Shown here in pieces: positions 8,978 through 17,777 of a stretch of 64,000 nt of DNA. The notes under the pieces are model-generated. The model was not told the origin of the DNA, made no database searches, and saw only the letters and a list, made by a program, of their open reading frames with translations. The position numbers and the translations under genes are program-made. This DNA is from Mesoflavibacter zeaxanthinifaciens DSM 18436. Lineage in GTDB: Bacteria > Bacteroidota > Bacteroidia > Flavobacteriales > Flavobacteriaceae. The DNA is taken from positions 1 through 64,000 of the forward strand of contig NZ_AULQ01000007.1 of NCBI RefSeq assembly GCF_000422365.1, given 5' to 3'. Position 1 is the first letter of the stretch, and each line of letters opens with the position of its first letter.

Positions 8978-10507
8978 TTAAAATGGCACATCATTATCTT
9001 CATCTGGTGCTCCAAAAGCATCATTAGCAGATGGGAAATTAGATTGTGGGAAAGGATCATCATTCGTTTCATTCATTTTACTATGATATTCTTGTCCAAA
9101 AGGTGTATCAAAGTCGTCTAAATTGTCAAACTTACCAAGATGACCAATAAATTTAAGCCTTATGTTTTCTAGTCCACCATTACGGTGTTTTGCAACAATA
9201 AATTCTGCTTGACCTTCTGTTGGTGATCGTTCTTCATCATCCCATTCGTCAATCTTATAATATTCTGGACGATAAATAAAACTTACAATATCTGCATCTT
9301 GCTCGATTGCTCCAGATTCACGTAAATCTGATAATAATGGACGTTTACTTCCTCCACGTGTTTCTACCGCACGGGATAACTGTGATAAAGCAATTACTGG
9401 TACACTTAACTCTTTAGCTAAAGCTTTTAAGTTACGTGAAATGGTTGAAATTTCTTGCTCACGGTTACCACCTGTACCAGACGCTGTCATTAACTGCAAA
9501 TAATCAATAATAATCATTTTTATTCCATGTTGCGACGCTAGACGTCTAGCTTTTGCACGTAGGTCAAAAATTGAAAGCGAAGGTGTATCGTCAATAAAAA
9601 GTGGTGCTTTTTCTAAAGATTTTACTTTTACGTTAAGTTGTTCCCACTCGTGTTTTTCTAGTTTTCCTGTTCTTAATTTTTCTGAAGATAATCCTGTTTC
9701 ACTAGAAATTAGACGAGTAATTAACTGTACAGATGCCATCTCTAATGAGAAAAACGCCACCGGTATGTTAGAGTTTACGGCAATATTACGTGCCATAGTT
9801 AGCGTTAATGCAGTTTTACCCATACCTGGTCTTGCTGCTACGATAATTAAATCACTTTCTTGCCAACCAGAAGTTAACTTATCTAGTTTATCGAAACCAG
9901 AAGGAATACCACTCATTCCTTCTTTTTTAGAGATTTCTTCAATTTTCTTTTTTGCTTGTATTACAAGATCTTGAGCAGTTTCACTAGATTTTTTAATGTT
10001 ACCTTGTGTAACTTCGTATAATTTAGATTCTGCACTATCTAAGAGATCAAAAACATCTTTAGTTTCGTCATAGGCATCTTCAATAATTTCACTTGAAATT
10101 TTAATCAAGCTTCGCTGAATATATTTTTGCAAAATAATACGTGCATGAAACTCGATATGCGCAGAAGAAGATACTTTTTGCGTTAAAGATATTAAGTAAA
10201 AGTCACCACCAACCATATCTAACTTACCGTTAGTCTTTAATTGTGTTGAAACTGTTAATAAGTCTATAGGTTGGCTTTCTTGAAACAGCATAAAGATAGC
10301 TTCAAAAATGTGTTGATGTGCTTCTTTATAGAATGCTTCTGCGCTTAAAATATCAATAACTTCATCTACACCTTTTTTATCAATCATCATAGCACCTAAA
10401 ACCACTTCTTCTAAGTCAATAGCTTGTGGTGGCACCTTACCTCTTTCTAGATTTATCAAGGTGCTTTTATCTACTTGGTAACCTTTTAATTGATTTGGTT
10501 GTTTCAT
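8978..10507 (-). CDS. dnaB: Replicative DNA helicase DnaB
   Basis: Hexameric 5'-3' helicase that unwinds DNA at the replication fork. The 509 residues include the N-terminal primase-interacting helical domain (PPQAIDLEEVVLGAMMID), a linker, and a RecA-like core with Walker A ARPGMGKTAL (about residue 226), Walker B-like MIIIDYLQLM and the DnaB signature LRESGAIEQDAD. No intein interrupts the core. The tail (about 465-509) is acidic and ends in VPF, like many flavobacterial DnaB proteins. It heads a leftward run of six genes. Confidence 0.98.
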   Translation of the reverse strand: MKQPNQLKGYQVDKSTLINLERGKVPPQAIDLEEVVLGAMMIDKKGVDEVIDILSAEAFYKEAHQHIFEAIFMLFQESQPIDLLTVSTQLKTNGKLDMVGGDFYLISLTQKVSSSAHIEFHARIILQKYIQRSLIKISSEIIEDAYDETKDVFDLLDSAESKLYEVTQGNIKKSSETAQDLVIQAKKKIEEISKKEGMSGIPSGFDKLDKLTSGWQESDLIIVAARPGMGKTALTLTMARNIAVNSNIPVAFFSLEMASVQLITRLISSETGLSSEKLRTGKLEKHEWEQLNVKVKSLEKAPLFIDDTPSLSIFDLRAKARRLASQHGIKMIIIDYLQLMTASGTGGNREQEISTISRNLKALAKELSVPVIALSQLSRAVETRGGSKRPLLSDLRESGAIEQDADIVSFIYRPEYYKIDEWDDEERSPTEGQAEFIVAKHRNGGLENIRLKFIGHLGKFDNLDDFDTPFGQEYHSKMNETNDDPFPQSNFPSANDAFGAPDEDNDVPF

Positions 10508-10710
10508 TTATTGATATAAAATAATAGATTAAAATATAACGATTTACAGTTAATTTTTTGAGTGTAAATCTCAAGAAATTTCATTTTTTTTCGAGTTAAC
10601 GAAAGTAAATAAATTGTTAAGAAAACCTTAATTAGAAATTGAGCTAATCTCAACAGGTCATTAACAATACGGTTGTTAATAACTCATTTTTTTTGTTAAT
10701 AAGCATAAAA

Positions 10711-10740
10711 AAAATCTGAAACTCAAGTTTCAGATTTTTT
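10711..10740 (-). terminator. Terminator of accA
   Basis: AAATCTGAAACT and AGTTTCAGATTT form a 12-base-pair stem with a two-base loop; read on the minus strand it ends in a run of Ts. It lies 22 bases past the end of accA. Confidence 0.85.
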
Positions 10741-10761
10741 GAGCAAATGATTTTATAAGGG

Positions 10762-11715
10762 TTAACCTTTAAATACACCCATTTCAGAATATTTTTCAAT
10801 TCTTTTATTTACTAAATCTTTTGGTGATAAGTTTTTAAACTCTTCATAAGCATCTTCAATTGCTTTGCTTACTGTTTTAAAAGTTGTCTCTCTATCTGTA
10901 TGAGCACCACCTAATGGTTCTTTAATAATATCGTCAACTATCTTAACTTTTTTCATGTCTTTTGCTGTTAACTTTAAAGCTTCAGCTGCTTGCTCTTTAA
11001 ATTCCCAGCTTCTCCATAAGATTGAAGAACAAGATTCTGGAGATATTACAGAATACCATGTATTTTCTAGCATCATAATCTTATCTCCTACACCAATACC
11101 CAATGCACCACCAGAAGCACCTTCACCAATAACGATTGTTATAATTGGTACTTTTAATCTAGTCATTTCTAAAATATTTCTTGCAATAGCTTCTCCTTGT
11201 CCACGCTCTTCTGCTTCTAATCCTGGATATGCACCTGGTGTATCTAAAAGTGTTACTACTGGTATTCCAAATTTTTCTGCAGATTTCATTAAGCGTAATG
11301 CTTTACGATAACCTTCTGGATTAGCCATACCAAAGTTACGGTATTGTCTTGTTTTGGTATTATATCCTTTTTGCTGACCAATAAACAAATATGTTTGGTC
11401 TCCTATTTTACCTAATCCACCAATCATAGCCTTATCATCTTTAAAACTTCTATCTCCATGAAGTTCTAAAAAACTATCGCCACAAATAGCATTTATATAG
11501 TCTAATGTATAAGGTCTATTTGGATGACGTGATAGTTGCACACGCTGCCAAGGTGTAAGGTTTTTATAAATTTCTTTTTTTGTTGCTAGTAGCTTTTTTT
11601 CTATTTGTTTACATGTTTGAGTCACATCTACATCACTCTCTTCTCCAATGACTTGACACTTGTCTAATTGCTCTTCTAGCTCTTTAATTGGTAATTCAAA
11701 TTCTAAATATTCCAT
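10762..11715 (-). CDS. accA: Acetyl-CoA carboxylase carboxyltransferase subunit alpha
   Basis: Forms, with AccD, the carboxyltransferase that moves CO2 from biotin carrier protein to acetyl-CoA, the first step of fatty acid synthesis. The 317-residue protein has the alpha-subunit N-terminal helical region, [11 protein letters not shown], and the crotonase-like core [14 protein letters not shown] followed by [11 protein letters not shown] and [15 protein letters not shown]. It stands alone, with its own terminator and a likely own promoter; accD is not in the window. Confidence 0.98.
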   Translation of the reverse strand: MEYLEFELPIKELEEQLDKCQVIGEESDVDVTQTCKQIEKKLLATKKEIYKNLTPWQRVQLSRHPNRPYTLDYINAICGDSFLELHGDRSFKDDKAMIGGLGKIGDQTYLFIGQQKGYNTKTRQYRNFGMANPEGYRKALRLMKSAEKFGIPVVTLLDTPGAYPGLEAEERGQGEAIARNILEMTRLKVPIITIVIGEGASGGALGIGVGDKIMMLENTWYSVISPESCSSILWRSWEFKEQAAEALKLTAKDMKKVKIVDDIIKEPLGGAHTDRETTFKTVSKAIEDAYEEFKNLSPKDLVNKRIEKYSEMGVFKG

Positions 11716-11749
11716 AGGGAATGTGTCTTTTAGTTTATTTGTTAGCGCA

Positions 11750-11757
11750 CAAAATTA
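11750..11757 (-). promoter_or_regulatory. accA promoter, -7 element
   Basis: The minus strand reads TAATTTTG, a match to TAnnTTTG, about 35 bases before the accA ATG. The nearest upstream TTG (11781-11783) is 23 bases away, at the long end of the allowed spacing, so the -33 element is uncertain. Confidence 0.45.
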
Positions 11758-11825
11758 CATTTTTTTAGTTGAAATAAAGCCAATATTTTTAAAAATTGGC
11801 TTCTTTTGTACGTTAAAATATAGAG

Positions 11826-12734
11826 TTATAATGGTTTATGTTTTCTTTTTCTCTTTAAATATTTTAGGTTTTTTATAATTCCATTAAATAATACAACTGA
11901 AAGGATTACAAAAGCACCTATGTAAAACGAAGATGACATAATTTCGGTCTCAGGAAATAAAATTAATGCTAAAATTATCCCGTAAATTGGCTCTAAATTA
12001 TAGGTTAAAACTACTGTGTAAGGACTAATATAACGCATCACATAAACAGAAGCTATAAACGCATAAGCAGTACAGATAGAAGCCAATAAAAGTAAATATC
12101 CGATATCTGAAGCGTTTATACTAAAAAATGAAGCGGTAAAACCTTCTCCAAACAAAGCTATATATATTGTAATAAAAATAACACCGCTTAAAAACTCGTA
12201 AAAAGATATTTTGGTTGCTGAGTGCTGTTCTAAAAACTTTCCATTTAAAACTGCAAATAAGGAAGATAAGAATGCTGAGACAATTCCTAAAATCATTCCT
12301 TTTAAGTGTTGAATTTCACTTTGAACAATTAAATACACACCTAAAATAACAATAAGACCAAAAAATATCTCGTAAGGAATAATCTTTCTTTTATAAAAAA
12401 TAGGCTCTAAAAATGAGGCAAAAAAAGCTCCTGTTGAAAACATAGCTAATGCAATTGAAATGTTAGCTACTTTTATTGCTCCATAAAAAGTAATCCAGTG
12501 TAATGCAATTATAACTCCTGCTAAACAAAGCTTAATTAATTCTTTTTTGGTTATTTGTAGATTTACCTTAAATAATTTTACATATGCTATCATTAGAATT
12601 GTTGCAAACAACATTCTATACCAAACTAAACTTACAGCATTAATAGAAATTAGCTTACCTAATATTGCTGTAAAACCTGCTATAAAAACCAAGAAATGCA
12701 GGTGAAGATAGTTTTTTAATTTATCGTTTAGCAT
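11826..12734 (-). CDS. EamA/DMT-family transporter
   Basis: A 302-residue protein with ten predicted membrane helices in two EamA repeats (about 10-140 and 150-285), the drug/metabolite transporter fold. Landmarks are VSLVWYRMLFA in the first repeat and TYNLEPIYGIILALILFPE in the second. The substrate is unknown; family members export amino acids, nucleobases and drugs. Its start overlaps the end of the LptF/LptG-like gene by 14 bases, so it is probably in the tgt operon. The C-terminus is basic and cytoplasmic. Confidence 0.85.
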   Translation of the reverse strand: MLNDKLKNYLHLHFLVFIAGFTAILGKLISINAVSLVWYRMLFATILMIAYVKLFKVNLQITKKELIKLCLAGVIIALHWITFYGAIKVANISIALAMFSTGAFFASFLEPIFYKRKIIPYEIFFGLIVILGVYLIVQSEIQHLKGMILGIVSAFLSSLFAVLNGKFLEQHSATKISFYEFLSGVIFITIYIALFGEGFTASFFSINASDIGYLLLLASICTAYAFIASVYVMRYISPYTVVLTYNLEPIYGIILALILFPETEIMSSSFYIGAFVILSVVLFNGIIKNLKYLKRKRKHKPL

Positions 12735-13794
12735 TTTGTAACAAGAAGAAAGCTAGAATACCGAATATAATATTTGGTAACCAAACTGCTAGTAATGGAC
12801 TAAAGTCTGATTGAGATGCTAGTGTACCAAAAATTTTGTCAAAAAAGACAAATACCATTGCTATTGTTATACCTATTGCTAGGTTTACTCCCATTCCGCC
12901 ACGACGTTTTCTTGATGACACCGCAACTGCAATTATAGTTAAGATAAATACTGATACAGGTAAGCTCCATTTTTGATATTTTGCTAAACGATATCTACCT
13001 AAAAATTTAGAACCTCGTTTTTCTTCACGTTCTATAAATCTTAAAAGTTGAGGATATGCTAAAGTTTCAGCAATAAAATCTTCTGGAGTTAAATCTTCTA
13101 AATCAAAAGGAAAAATAGTGTCTTTTCTTCTTTCTAGAATAATCTTATCATTTGTTTCTCCTATAATACGTTTTTCGTAATTTCTTAGAAGGTAAATAGA
13201 ATCATCTTCTACATATCTAATGCTAGCTGCTGTTAACTTGTAAGTCATTTTATTATCTTCAAAATGTTCTAGAGTAAAATTTACTCCCATATTTTTTGAA
13301 GCATCAAAACTACTTACATAAATAATGTCGTTTTCGTTTATTTGCTTTAAAACATTTCTGTTGTTATTATTTTTTTTACCAGAAAGGTATTTATATTTAA
13401 AGTCATAAAAACCTTTACTTGCATTTGGAGCTAAATACATTCCCATTAGTATAGAAAACAACGCTACAATAACTCCACCTATTAAATATGGTCTTAAAAA
13501 ACGAGTAAAAGAAACTCCTGAACTTAAAAAAGCAACAATTTCTGTATTGTTGGCTAATTTTGAAGTAAACCATATAACAGATAAAAATAAAAATAAAGGA
13601 AATAAAAGGTTAGCAAAATAGATTGTAAAATATAATAGATACATCATGACTTCTCCAAAAGGAGCTTCGTTTTCTATTATTTTCCCTATTTTTTCTGCTA
13701 AGTGAACTGTTATCCCAATAGGAACAAACAGAATTAACATCATTACAAATGTTAATAGATAGCGTTTTAATATGTACCAATCTAATATTTTCAT
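12721..13794 (-). CDS. LptF/LptG family LPS export permease
   Basis: A YjgP/YjgQ-type permease of 357 residues. Three membrane helices at the N-terminus (about 10-120), a periplasmic jellyroll-like region (about 130-260) and three C-terminal helices (about 270-350) match the LptF/LptG layout. These form the inner membrane channel that lifts lipopolysaccharide with the ATPase LptB (encoded at 54103). The sequence does not decide between LptF and LptG. It lies 3 bases after tgt and overlaps the EamA gene, so the three are co-transcribed. Confidence 0.9.
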   Translation of the reverse strand: MKILDWYILKRYLLTFVMMLILFVPIGITVHLAEKIGKIIENEAPFGEVMMYLLYFTIYFANLLFPLFLFLSVIWFTSKLANNTEIVAFLSSGVSFTRFLRPYLIGGVIVALFSILMGMYLAPNASKGFYDFKYKYLSGKKNNNNRNVLKQINENDIIYVSSFDASKNMGVNFTLEHFEDNKMTYKLTAASIRYVEDDSIYLLRNYEKRIIGETNDKIILERRKDTIFPFDLEDLTPEDFIAETLAYPQLLRFIEREEKRGSKFLGRYRLAKYQKWSLPVSVFILTIIAVAVSSRKRRGGMGVNLAIGITIAMVFVFFDKIFGTLASQSDFSPLLAVWLPNIIFGILAFFLLQNAKR

Positions 13795-13797
13795 GTA

Positions 13798-14928
13798 TTA
13801 CAAACGCTTGTCCATTTGTTTTACCATTTTATCTTTCCAGGTTCTAAAGTCGCCTGCTATAATGTGCTTTCTAGCTTCTCTAACTAACCATAGATAAAAC
13901 CCTAGGTTATGTATAGTTGCTATTTGCTTCCCTAATAACTCATTTACATTAAAAAGGTGTCTTAAATAGGCTTTACTATATTCTGTATCTACAAAAGTAA
14001 TACCCATTTCGTCTATTGGAGAAAAGTCGTCACGCCATTTTAAATTTTTGATGTTAATTGTGCCGTGAGCTGTAAACAGCATACCATTTCTTGCGTTTCT
14101 TGTTGGCATAACACAATCAAACATATCTACACCTAATGCAATATTTTCTAATATATTAATTGGTGTACCAACACCCATAAGGTAACGTGGTTTATCTTCT
14201 GGAAGGATGTCTGTTACTACTTCTGTCATAGCGTACATTTCTTCTGCAGGTTCTCCAACAGAAAGTCCTCCTATTGCATTCCCTTCTGCTCCTACACCAG
14301 CAATATACTCTGCAGATTGCTTACGTAAATCTTTATAGGTACTACCTTGAACAATTGGAAAAAATGCTTGAGAGTAGTCGTATTTAAAAGGTGTTTTCTT
14401 TAAATGTGTTAAACAACGCTCTAACCAACGATGGGTCATATGCATAGATCGTTTTGCGTAGTTATAATCACATGGATATGGTGTACACTCGTCAAACGCC
14501 ATAATAATATCTGCACCAATGGTACGTTGTATTTCCATTACATTTTCTGGAGTAAATGTGTGGTAACTACCATCAATATGACTTTTAAATTTTACACCTT
14601 CTTCTTTTATCTTTCTATTAGCTGATAAAGAATATACTTGATATCCTCCAGAATCGGTTAAGATATTTCTGTCCCAATTCATAAATTTATGCAAACCACC
14701 AGCTTTTTCTAAAATATCGGTTTGTGGTTTTAAGTATAAGTGGTAAGTATTACCTAAAATGATATCAGGATTAATTTCTTCTTTTAATTCTCTTTGGTGT
14801 ACTCCTTTTACAGAAGCAACTGTACCAACAGGCATAAATATAGGTGTTTTTATAACACCATGATCTGTTTTTATTACTCCTGCTCTAGCTTTACTTTGAG
14901 TATCTTTAGCTTTTAAATCGAAAGTCAT
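13798..14928 (-). CDS. tgt: tRNA-guanine transglycosylase, no zinc cysteines
   Basis: Replaces G34 with preQ1 in tRNAs with GUN anticodons during queuosine synthesis. The 376-residue barrel has the substrate-site motif LTDSGGYQVYSLSA, the preQ1-reading GGLSVGEP and the nucleophile region DMFDCVMPTRNARNG. The CxCxxC zinc motif of the usual bacterial enzyme is absent: where it should lie (residues about 307-317) the protein reads EMGITFVDTEY. The fourth ligand region TIHNL (His about 340) is kept. I believe close relatives share this change. A -7 element lies just upstream. Confidence 0.95.
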   Translation of the reverse strand: MTFDLKAKDTQSKARAGVIKTDHGVIKTPIFMPVGTVASVKGVHQRELKEEINPDIILGNTYHLYLKPQTDILEKAGGLHKFMNWDRNILTDSGGYQVYSLSANRKIKEEGVKFKSHIDGSYHTFTPENVMEIQRTIGADIIMAFDECTPYPCDYNYAKRSMHMTHRWLERCLTHLKKTPFKYDYSQAFFPIVQGSTYKDLRKQSAEYIAGVGAEGNAIGGLSVGEPAEEMYAMTEVVTDILPEDKPRYLMGVGTPINILENIALGVDMFDCVMPTRNARNGMLFTAHGTINIKNLKWRDDFSPIDEMGITFVDTEYSKAYLRHLFNVNELLGKQIATIHNLGFYLWLVREARKHIIAGDFRTWKDKMVKQMDKRL

Positions 14929-14951
14929 ATATGTGTAAAATCTTCAGCTAG

Positions 14952-14959
14952 CAAATATA
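14952..14959 (-). promoter_or_regulatory. tgt operon promoter, -7 element
   Basis: TATATTTG on the minus strand, 23 bases before the tgt ATG. No well-spaced TTG is seen upstream, so only the -7 element is supported. Confidence 0.4.
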
Positions 14960-15084
14960 ACCAAGAATTAGACAATGGGTCTTAAATAGATTATAAAATT
15001 TAAACTGAATATTTAGTTTTTTATTTTAAAATCTAAATATTGTTAGCAAAATATGAAAATAAGTTAATAACTGCGTTTTTTCTA

Positions 15085-15116
15085 TTTTGATAAGGTGATT
15101 TAATATCATAATTTTG
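15085..15116 (+). promoter_or_regulatory. Transketolase operon promoter
   Basis: TTTTG (15085-15089), 19 bases, TAATTTTG (15109-15116) is a near-perfect Bacteroidota promoter. Transcription would start about 25 bases before the ATG at 15149. Confidence 0.65.
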
Positions 15117-15148
15117 ACCCCATAAACAACACGATTAACAAAATTAAA

Positions 15149-15994
15149 ATGGCAAGTACACAACAATTAAATGATTTAACAACACAAGTACGCAGAGATA
15201 TTTTGCGTATGGTACACAAAGTTAATTCTGGTCATCCTGGAGGATCTTTAGGTTGCGCAGAATTTTTTGTAGCGCTTTATAATGAAATTATGGAGCGTAA
15301 AGAAGGCTTTGACATGGATGGTAAAAATGAAGATTTATTTTTCTTATCCAATGGACACATTTCACCTGTATATTACAGTGTACTAGCTAGAGCTGGATAT
15401 TTTCCTGTTGATGAGCTTAACACGTTTAGGCTAATAGACTCTAGACTACAAGGTCATCCAACAACTCACGAAGGTTTACCTGGTATTAGAATTGCTTCAG
15501 GATCACTAGGTCAAGGTATGTCTGTAGCTATTGGCGCTGCAGAAGCTAAAAAATTAAATAAGGATAATCATTTAATTTATAGTCTTCATGGTGATGGCGA
15601 ATTACAAGAAGGACAAAACTGGGAAGCTATTATGTATGCTGCTGCTAATAAAGTAGATAATTTAATTGCTACCGTAGACTTAAACGGTCAGCAAATAGAT
15701 GGATCTACAGATCAAGTTTTAAACTTAGGTAGCGTAAGAGCAAAATTTGAAGCTTTTGGTTGGACTGTTGTAGAGATTGAAAACGGAAACAACATAGAAG
15801 CTATATTAGAAGGAATGACTAAAGCTAAAACCTTAACTGGTCAAGAAAAACCAGTTTGTGTTTTACTTAAAACCGTAATGGGTAATGGTGTAGACTTTAT
15901 GATGCATACACATGCTTGGCATGGTAAAGCACCTAATGACGAACAATTAGAAATAGGATTAAACCAAAACCCAGAAACACTAGGAGACTACTAA
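15149..15994 (+). CDS. Transketolase, N-terminal (TPP-binding) subunit
   Basis: First half of a two-subunit transketolase of the non-oxidative pentose phosphate pathway. The 281 residues correspond to the PP domain. The thiamine diphosphate/Mg2+ motif is GDGELQEGQNWEAIMYAAAN, and SGHPGGSLGCAEFFVALY is the substrate-site start of the family. The pyrimidine-binding domain and C-terminal domain are on the next gene, 13 bases downstream. Both ends look native and the two frames are complete, so this is a split enzyme and not a broken gene. Confidence 0.95.
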   Translation: MASTQQLNDLTTQVRRDILRMVHKVNSGHPGGSLGCAEFFVALYNEIMERKEGFDMDGKNEDLFFLSNGHISPVYYSVLARAGYFPVDELNTFRLIDSRLQGHPTTHEGLPGIRIASGSLGQGMSVAIGAAEAKKLNKDNHLIYSLHGDGELQEGQNWEAIMYAAANKVDNLIATVDLNGQQIDGSTDQVLNLGSVRAKFEAFGWTVVEIENGNNIEAILEGMTKAKTLTGQEKPVCVLLKTVMGNGVDFMMHTHAWHGKAPNDEQLEIGLNQNPETLGDY

Positions 15995-16007
15995 ACAGCA
16001 CAAAACA

Positions 16008-16964
16008 ATGACAAAAACATACACAAATACAGGAAGTAAAGATACACGCTCTGGTTTTGGAGCTGGATTAACAGAATTAGGAAAATCTAACGAAAATGTA
16101 GTTGCACTATGTGCAGATCTTACAGGATCATTAAAAATGGATGATTTTAAAGCAAACCATCCAGAACGTTTTTTTCAAGTAGGTATCGCAGAAGCAAATA
16201 TGATTGGTATGGCTGCTGGTTTAACTATTGGCGGTAAAATACCTTTTACTGGTACATTTGCTAACTTCTCTACAGGTCGTGTTTACGATCAAATTAGACA
16301 AAGTGTTGCATACTCAGGTAAAAATGTAAAAATATGTGCATCTCACGCAGGTATAACTTTAGGTGAAGATGGCGCAACACACCAAATATTAGAAGACATA
16401 GGTTTAATGAAAATGTTACCAGGAATGGTAGTCATTAATCCATGTGATTATAATCAAACTAAAGCAGCTACAATAGCTATTGCAGAATACGAAGGTCCTG
16501 TTTATTTACGTTTTGGTAGACCTAAAGTAGCAAACTTTACTCCAGAAGACCAGAAGTTTGAAATAGGAAAAGCGCTACACTTACAATCTGGTACAGACGT
16601 AACTATCGTTGCTACAGGACACTTAGTTTGGGAAGCGTTAGAAGCTGCAAAAACTTTAAACGAAAAAGGAATTTCTGCAGAAGTTATAAATATTCATACC
16701 ATTAAACCTTTAGATGATAAAGCTATTTTAGATTCTGTAACAAAAACCGGATGTATAGTAACTGCAGAAGAACATAATTATTTAGGAGGTTTAGGTGAAA
16801 GTGTTGCACGTATTTTAGCACAACACAAACCAACTCCGCAAGAGTTTATTGCTACAAATGACACTTTTGGAGAATCTGGTACACCTGCTCAGTTAATGGA
16901 CAAGTATGGATTAAATGCAGAAGCAATTGTTAAAGCTTCTGAAAAAGTAATTAAAAGAAAATAA
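16008..16964 (+). CDS. Transketolase, C-terminal subunit
   Basis: Second half of the split transketolase, 318 residues. It carries the pyrimidine-binding domain with the catalytic-glutamate region RFFQVGIAEANMIGMAAGL and the C-terminal domain (about 195-318). It has its own start 13 bases after the first subunit and is followed by a terminator, so the two genes form an operon that yields a heteromeric enzyme like those of Archaea and many anaerobes. Confidence 0.95.
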   Translation: MTKTYTNTGSKDTRSGFGAGLTELGKSNENVVALCADLTGSLKMDDFKANHPERFFQVGIAEANMIGMAAGLTIGGKIPFTGTFANFSTGRVYDQIRQSVAYSGKNVKICASHAGITLGEDGATHQILEDIGLMKMLPGMVVINPCDYNQTKAATIAIAEYEGPVYLRFGRPKVANFTPEDQKFEIGKALHLQSGTDVTIVATGHLVWEALEAAKTLNEKGISAEVINIHTIKPLDDKAILDSVTKTGCIVTAEEHNYLGGLGESVARILAQHKPTPQEFIATNDTFGESGTPAQLMDKYGLNAEAIVKASEKVIKRK

Positions 16965-16988
16965 TTAAGTTAATACTTTAATTAATTT

Positions 16989-17021
16989 AAAGGCTTAAAA
17001 CAATTGTTTTAAGCCTTTTTT
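16989..17021 (+). terminator. Terminator of the transketolase operon
   Basis: AAAGGCTTAAAAC and GTTTTAAGCCTTT pair in a 13-base-pair stem around AATT, followed by Ts. Confidence 0.85.
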
Positions 17022-17041
17022 AATTTAAGCTTAAAAATAAT

Positions 17042-17057
17042 TTGGCACAATTTTCGT
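17042..17057 (+). promoter_or_regulatory. Possible sigma-54-type promoter
   Basis: TTGGCACAATTTTCGT resembles the sigma-54 pattern TTGGCAC-N4-TTGC: GG at 17044-17045 is followed ten bases later by GT in place of GC. It lies 34 bases before the outer membrane protein gene, a sensible distance. One mismatch in the -12 element leaves it uncertain. Confidence 0.35.
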
Positions 17058-17090
17058 TTAAAAAAGTATTCACATCAAAAAACAACTATT

Positions 17091-17711
17091 ATGAAAATTC
17101 TAAACAATGAAAACAGAACAGAAAGATTTAAACTTATACTTTTTTCTTTAGTATTATTATCTTCAATATCAATTTACGCACAAACAAATAGCGGATTTGG
17201 CTTTAAAGGTGGCTTAAATTATAATGGTAACGGTGATTACTTTGAATCTGTTTCTAATAATTATCAAAACCCAGATAGAACTATTGGTTACCATGTTGGT
17301 GTTTTTGGTAAAATAGGTAAACAACTTTACTTTAGACCAGAACTTGTTTACACATCGACTAAAAGTGATTATAATGCAGGTGAATTTGATTTAAAGAAGC
17401 TAGATATGCCATTATTAGTTGGTGTAAAAGTATTAGGACCTATTCACGTTTTTGGTGGTCCAAGCCTACAATATATCTTAGATTCTGATTTTGAAAATGC
17501 TACAGTTAGCAATATTGAAGATGATTTTTCTGTAGGGTTAAACTTTGGCGTAGGCTTAAGTTTTAATAATATTGGTGTAGATTTAAGATACGAACGTGGT
17601 TTTAATGATAACGAAGCTACTATAATTAATAATAACATAACCCTTAATAATCCTAACAGATTAGACACAAGACCAGAACAACTTATTTTAAGTTTATCTA
17701 TTATGTTATAA
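17091..17711 (+). CDS. Outer membrane beta-barrel protein
   Basis: A 206-residue exported protein: signal sequence LILFSLVLLSSISIYAQ, then an eight-stranded-barrel-like pattern of alternating residues. Landmarks are GFGFKGGLNYNG, FGKIGKQLYFRPELVYTS and VGLNFGVGLSFNNIGVDLRYERG, as in the porin-family outer membrane barrel (OMP_b-brl_2) group. It ends LILSLSIML, a typical terminal strand though without a final aromatic residue. Function beyond outer membrane location is unknown. The ATG at 17091 leaves a long basic n-region of about 14 residues before the hydrophobic core; a second in-frame ATG near it is not seen. Confidence 0.8.
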   Translation: MKILNNENRTERFKLILFSLVLLSSISIYAQTNSGFGFKGGLNYNGNGDYFESVSNNYQNPDRTIGYHVGVFGKIGKQLYFRPELVYTSTKSDYNAGEFDLKKLDMPLLVGVKVLGPIHVFGGPSLQYILDSDFENATVSNIEDDFSVGLNFGVGLSFNNIGVDLRYERGFNDNEATIINNNITLNNPNRLDTRPEQLILSLSIML

Positions 17712-17731
17712 TAAAACATGTTATAAACAAA

Positions 17732-17762
17732 AAAAGCCACTTACTAAAAGTGGCTTTTTTTT
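17732..17762. terminator. Bidirectional terminator
   Basis: AGCCACTT and AAGTGGCT form a stem flanked by A and T runs, so it can end both the rightward outer membrane gene and the leftward FKBP gene. Confidence 0.85.
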
Positions 17763-17777
17763 TATTTTATATAGACA

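Noticed and set aside
15149-16964. Frameshifted full-length transketolase
   Set aside because: The junction has a clean stop, a 13-base gap and a proper new start; both products match the known split subunits.
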